From: Burkholderia sp. WSM2230
Lineage (GTDB): Bacteria; Pseudomonadota; Gammaproteobacteria; Burkholderiales; Burkholderiaceae
Reading direction: 5' to 3'
Length of the DNA: 64,000 bases
NCBI RefSeq assembly: GCF_000472445.1
Contig: NZ_AXAJ01000005.1
Location: 62,626-126,625 of the forward strand
The translations under genes were made by a program, and so were the position numbers. Shown one piece after another: positions 60,473 to 64,000 of the stretch (within the stretch, counting starts at the first letter, position 1; every line of letters begins with the position of its first letter). The notes below the pieces were generated by a model that did no database searches, was not told the DNA's origin, and saw nothing but the letters and a program-made list of their open reading frames with translations.

Positions 60473-60761
60473 GTGAACCCCGGGTTCTGGCCTTCGCGTC
60501 CGCCCTCGTTGGAGCGGCGCGCTTTTTCGTGCGATATGAATCGCGCTTGAAATCGAGCTTGCAGCACCGCTGAGTATTGCTGACGCGTGTTACCAAGCGA
60601 TGACGACAAAACTTTCTCTCTGCGTTCAAAAGCGCGAATTTATTTCTTAAGTTTTCGGCAGCCATGCCGTTAATTCACGGCCGCTAATTTTTACGTTGTC
60701 ACCATTCCAACAAACTCCGCGTCCAGACTGAAACTTTCATCTGACACAGTGGAGCGAGACA

Positions 60762-62534
60762 ATGAACGTCAGCGTGCGCAGCTATCTTTCTCCAACCCTC
60801 GTATTACTCGCGTTCGATTGGCCCGAAGGCGGAACACGCGACGATTTTCTCGGCTTCGCGATAAAGCGCACCCCGGGTTTTCTTTCCGCCGACGGACGGC
60901 AACGCGAGGCGAGCAGCTGGCTGCCGAACCGGCTCACCTTTAAAGGCGCAGTGCCGGATACGCAGAAAGACGCGCCGACCAATGACGCGCCGATTCAGAA
61001 ATTCATGTGGTGGGACGCGCGTATCGACGAAGCTGATCGCGAGAAGTCGTTCACGTATCTTGTCTATCCGGTGGTCGGTAAGCCGGACGCGCTGCATCTG
61101 CTCGACGCGCAGAAAGGCGAATGCAAGTTGACGTTGCCGTCGCATATCGAAGCGGACATCGGCACATGGTTCAATCGCGCGGTGGTCAGCTCGCAGGCAT
61201 TCGCGCGCAAGGTCGCGGCGCTGCATCTTGCGCCGAACGAGGCGCCGTCTGCGGAACAGGCGTTGCGCCTGCGCACCTGGCTCGCGAACGATTTGCAGGA
61301 TGTGTTCGCATTGACGCTCAAAGACGCGCGGCGCGCGGCGTCGGCCGTGTATCACCTGACCGATCCGCTATGGGCGATTCCGGCATTCGAAGGGTTTGGC
61401 AAGAAGCAGGGCAAGGCCTCGCTCGCGATCGTGTACGACTCGCACGAAGTGTCGCAAAAGGGCAAGCCGCCGGCGCCGTCGCCGAATCAACCGGCGGTCA
61501 ACCAGCTTGCCGCCGTCGCCACATTCGCGCCGCGCGACAAGACGCACATCATGCACGACAAGTTCATCGTCACCGACGACGGCAACGGCGAACCGGCACC
61601 CACGCGCGTGCTGACCGGCTCGGCGAACTTCACGACCGAAGGCATCACGGAACAGGCGAACGTGCTGCACCTGTTCGACTCGCCGGAGCTCGCCTCGCTA
61701 TACAGCGACCGCGCGAAGGCGCTGGCGGACAACCCAAGCATTGCGGAGACGGCGAAGCTCGCGCCGGGTTGGTCGGAGGCAATCAAGGTAGGCAGCGCGA
61801 AGGTGCGCGTGTGCTTCTCACCGGAACAGAAGAGCTCGCGTACACAGATCGATACCATCGTCGATGCGATCAAGAACGCCAAGCACTCGGTGGTGTTCTG
61901 CCTGTTCATGCCGACCGACGAACCGTTGCGCGACGCATGCTTTGCGGCGGCCGACAGAGATTTGATGATGTTCGGCCTCGTCAACCACATCAGCCCAAAA
62001 TCGGCGGAGGCGGCGCAACAGGCGCAGGAGAACGGACAGATCGTCACGACGACCGCGCTCGCCAACATGGATCTGTATCACCGGGGCAGCGACAAGCGCG
62101 ACGTTATCGACGCGGAATACTTCTCGCCGGCAACAGTGCCGGCAGGCTTCGAGCCGGAACTGCGCCTCTTTCCTGGCGAAAGCGCGCCGGCCTATGCGCC
62201 TGTGATCATTCACCACAAGTTCCTCGTGATCGACGCTGAGGGCGCGAATCCGATCGTCTACACCGGCTCGGCGAATATGAGCAACAACTCGGAGCATTTC
62301 AACGACGAGAACCTGCTGGAGATCCGCGACCGCCGCATCGCGAGCACGTATCTCGCGGAATTCCTGCGGCTCTATGAGCACTATCGTGCACGTGCCCTGG
62401 CGATACGCGAGCGACAGGGCAGCGCACATCAGCCACTCATGCTTGCACCGGACGGCACGTGGTCGAAGAAGTACTTTGTCGCGAATAGCCCCGAGGCAAA
62501 AGCGCGTGTGGCGCTCGCGCACGGTGGCGATTGA
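60762..62534 (+). CDS. Phospholipase-D-superfamily protein with two HKD motifs
   Basis: A 590-residue soluble protein. Two PLD motifs are visible: IMHDKFIVTDDGNGEPAPTR with LTGSANFTTEG near residues 265-300, and IHHKFLVIDAEGANPIVYTG with SANMSNNSEH near residues 485-510. Both keep His, Lys and Asp, so a bilobed active site as in phospholipases D and some nucleases is expected. The N-terminal 150 residues are not recognised (PTLVLLAFDWPEGGTRDDFL). No signal peptide is seen. GGAG precedes the ATG. It is monocistronic. Phosphodiesterase on lipid or nucleic acid are both possible. Confidence 0.88.
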   Translation: MNVSVRSYLSPTLVLLAFDWPEGGTRDDFLGFAIKRTPGFLSADGRQREASSWLPNRLTFKGAVPDTQKDAPTNDAPIQKFMWWDARIDEADREKSFTYLVYPVVGKPDALHLLDAQKGECKLTLPSHIEADIGTWFNRAVVSSQAFARKVAALHLAPNEAPSAEQALRLRTWLANDLQDVFALTLKDARRAASAVYHLTDPLWAIPAFEGFGKKQGKASLAIVYDSHEVSQKGKPPAPSPNQPAVNQLAAVATFAPRDKTHIMHDKFIVTDDGNGEPAPTRVLTGSANFTTEGITEQANVLHLFDSPELASLYSDRAKALADNPSIAETAKLAPGWSEAIKVGSAKVRVCFSPEQKSSRTQIDTIVDAIKNAKHSVVFCLFMPTDEPLRDACFAAADRDLMMFGLVNHISPKSAEAAQQAQENGQIVTTTALANMDLYHRGSDKRDVIDAEYFSPATVPAGFEPELRLFPGESAPAYAPVIIHHKFLVIDAEGANPIVYTGSANMSNNSEHFNDENLLEIRDRRIASTYLAEFLRLYEHYRARALAIRERQGSAHQPLMLAPDGTWSKKYFVANSPEAKARVALAHGGD

Positions 62535-62635
62535 ATGGGCGGAAAAAGGGAGCGAGGCATCGCGCCGCGCTCCCGGATTGGCTCACCTAAAGCTTCAAAG
62601 TGCGCGGACAGGTACGCATATTCTCACCTCGCCGG

Positions 62636-62658
62636 CTCCCGAAAAGTCTCACCTCAGC
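62636..62658 (+). repeat. Dispersed motif, single copy
   Basis: Reads CTCCCGAAAAGTCTCACC then TCAGC. It lies in the 128-bp convergent gap between the PLD and outer-membrane-factor genes. Partial relatives TTCTCACCTCG (62621) and GGCTCACCTAA (62580) precede it. Confidence 0.85.
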
Positions 62659-62662
62659 GCGT

Positions 62663-64000
62663 TTAGCCCTCCCATCCGCCGCCCAACACCTTGTACAACG
62701 TGACGAGATTCGACTGCCGCGAAAGGATGTCGGTTGCGAGCTGCTGTTGCGCTGTGTAGAGCGTGCGTTGTGCGTCGAGGAAAGTGAGGAAGCTGTCCGT
62801 CCCCGCCTTGTAGCGTGCCTCGGCAAGCGTGTAGTAGTTCTGCGCCGATGCCACGTATTCCCGATCCGCCTGCACCTGGTCCACATACGTGGCGCGGGCC
62901 GTCAGCGCATTGGACACTTCCTTGAAGGCCGTCTGGATGGCGCTTTCGTAGTCGGCCACCTCGATCTGCTTCTCGATCTTCGCCACGTCGAGCGATGCCT
63001 TGTTGCTGCCGTAATCGAAGATCGGCACTGAAACGCTCGGCGCGAACGCCCATGCGCCGGTGCCTGCCTTGAACAGATTCGACAGCGCCGAACTCGACGC
63101 GCCCGCGGTGGCCGTCAATTCGATCTTCGGGAAAAATGCCGCGCGCGCCGCGCCAATGTTCGCGTTGGCCGCCTTCAACGCATGCTCGGCCTGCACGATA
63201 TCCGGACGACGGGTGAGCAGCAGCGACGGCGCGCCCGCACCGATGTCCGCGAACATCGATTCGTCGTCGAAGGCGCGCGCGGGCGGCAAGTCGTCGGGAA
63301 TCGGCGCGCCGAGCACGGCCGCCAGGTTGTTGCGGTCCTGCGCGACGGCGCGCCGGTACGAAGCGAGACTTGCCTTCGCACTCGCGAGCGAGTTCTGCGC
63401 CTGTTGCACGTCAAGGAGCGATGCATTGCCGAGTTCTTGCACGCGCCTCGTCACGTCGTAAGTGGACTGGTCGGACTTCACCGTGTCTTCCGTCAATTGC
63501 AGCAGACGCTCGTCGGCGAGCAAGGTCAGATAGTCGGTCGCCACAGTCGCGATCAGGCTGATTTGCGTGCTATGCCGCGATGCATCCGTTGCCAGATAGT
63601 TTTCGAGCGCCTGGCGCTTCAGGCTACGCAGGCGTCCAAAGAAGTCGATTTCCCACGACGTCGTGCCGACGCTCACATCACTCGAACTCGCAATCGCGCC
63701 TTGCGTCCGCTCGCGCGTCATGCTGCCGGTCGCGGCGATGGTCGGCGCGAGCGCGGCGCGCGTGATCCGGTATTGCGCCTCGTATTCCGCGACGTTCAGC
63801 GCCGCGACGCGCAAGTCGCGATTGTTGGCAAGCGCGATCTCGATCAGGCGCTGCAGACGCTCGTCGCGAAAGAAGCTTCGCCAGGCGGTGTCAGCAGCAA
63901 GCGCGGACGTGTCCGCTGTCGTTGCGCTTGTTGCGCTTGTTGCGCCCGTGTCCGGGGCGGCCCGCGCCGCGGTCGTGCTCTCATATGCGTCGCCTTTCGG
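62663..64000 (-). CDS. RND efflux outer-membrane factor (NodT/OprM family), partial
   Basis: About 446 residues of the C-terminal part of an outer-membrane channel; the frame continues off the right edge, so the lipoprotein signal is not in the window. Two TolC-like repeats are visible: LRVAALNVAEYEAQYRITRA near the first helical hairpin and VQEAEHALKAANANIGAARA-like in the second, with LLLTRRPDIVQAE between them, characteristic of the NodT subfamily. The end YKVLGGGWEG is typical. It forms the outer-membrane duct of a tripartite drug or metal pump; the RND and adaptor genes would be upstream on the minus strand, beyond 64000. A triplet-rich ATSATSATT linker lies near the edge. Confidence 0.92.
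   Translation of the reverse strand, partial: PKGDAYESTTAARAAPDTGATSATSATTADTSALAADTAWRSFFRDERLQRLIEIALANNRDLRVAALNVAEYEAQYRITRAALAPTIAATGSMTRERTQGAIASSSDVSVGTTSWEIDFFGRLRSLKRQALENYLATDASRHSTQISLIATVATDYLTLLADERLLQLTEDTVKSDQSTYDVTRRVQELGNASLLDVQQAQNSLASAKASLASYRRAVAQDRNNLAAVLGAPIPDDLPPARAFDDESMFADIGAGAPSLLLTRRPDIVQAEHALKAANANIGAARAAFFPKIELTATAGASSSALSNLFKAGTGAWAFAPSVSVPIFDYGSNKASLDVAKIEKQIEVADYESAIQTAFKEVSNALTARATYVDQVQADREYVASAQNYYTLAEARYKAGTDSFLTFLDAQRTLYTAQQQLATDILSRQSNLVTLYKVLGGGWEG

Noticed and set aside
60930-60950. GGCTCACCTTTAAAGG as a further motif copy
   Set aside because: Only the CTCACCTTT half is present, the CCCGAAAA half is missing and it lies within the PLD coding sequence.

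Overview
The window looks like part of a Burkholderiaceae chromosome, most like Paraburkholderia. The base composition is strongly GC-rich, gene density is high, an H-NS relative of the Burkholderia/Bordetella type is present, and catabolic operons with dedicated IclR, LysR, GntR and AraC regulators dominate. No rRNA, tRNA, phage, insertion sequence or CRISPR array was seen. The genus is an inference from gene content and style; no search could be run.

Layout. 1-6.4 kb: a sugar-acid operon (substrate-binding protein, ABC ATPase, ABC permease, split UxaA-type dehydratase) read leftward, with a divergent IclR regulator. 6.6-12.5 kb: a small unknown protein, a Pat-like acyl-CoA synthetase/acetyltransferase, a LysR regulator and release factor 3. 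12.9-17.4 kb: a leftward operon of a formaldehyde-activating-enzyme homologue, aldo/keto reductase, semialdehyde dehydrogenase and MFS transporter. 18.0-20.7 kb: an H-NS protein, a class C beta-lactamase-fold hydrolase, a small protein and a lipoprotein. 20.8-24.5 kb: a sigma-54 activator, a GntP-like permease and a RidA protein. 24.5-30.2 kb: a large hybrid sensor kinase divergent from a PAS-containing chemoreceptor. 30.4-37.7 kb: DinB, a DedA-rhodanese fusion, a cyclic-nucleotide-domain/thioredoxin-reductase-like protein, a YcaQ-type DNA glycosylase and a LysE exporter, with three simple-sequence arrays among them. 38.3-40.3 kb: an EamA exporter divergent from an AraC regulator. 40.4-47.9 kb: a leftward catabolic operon (class V aminotransferase, MFS transporter, hydratase, FAD/Fe-S 2-hydroxyacid dehydrogenase) with a divergent GntR regulator. 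48.3-52.9 kb: LysR, CoA-transferase, HMG-CoA-lyase-like enzyme and MFS transporter. 53.0-55.7 kb: an HD hydrolase divergent from a GlxA-type AraC regulator, then an SDR. 56.4-60.5 kb: a four-gene chemosensory-like operon. 60.8-62.5 kb: a two-HKD phospholipase-D-like protein. 62.7-64.0 kb: an RND outer-membrane factor running off the window.

The most unusual items are two. First, a non-palindromic motif of about 20 bp, core CCCGAAAACTCTCACCTTT, occurs nine times, always between genes: six same-orientation copies at 55.69-56.34 kb, two at 17.55-17.92 kb and one at 62.64 kb. Second, directly beside the six-copy array, an operon encodes a membrane CheA-like kinase without a CheW-like domain, a one-membrane-segment protein with a divergent receptor signalling tip, a CheX-like protein and a CheY-like regulator, with no CheW, CheR or CheB. 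Together these are the best candidates here for something not well described.
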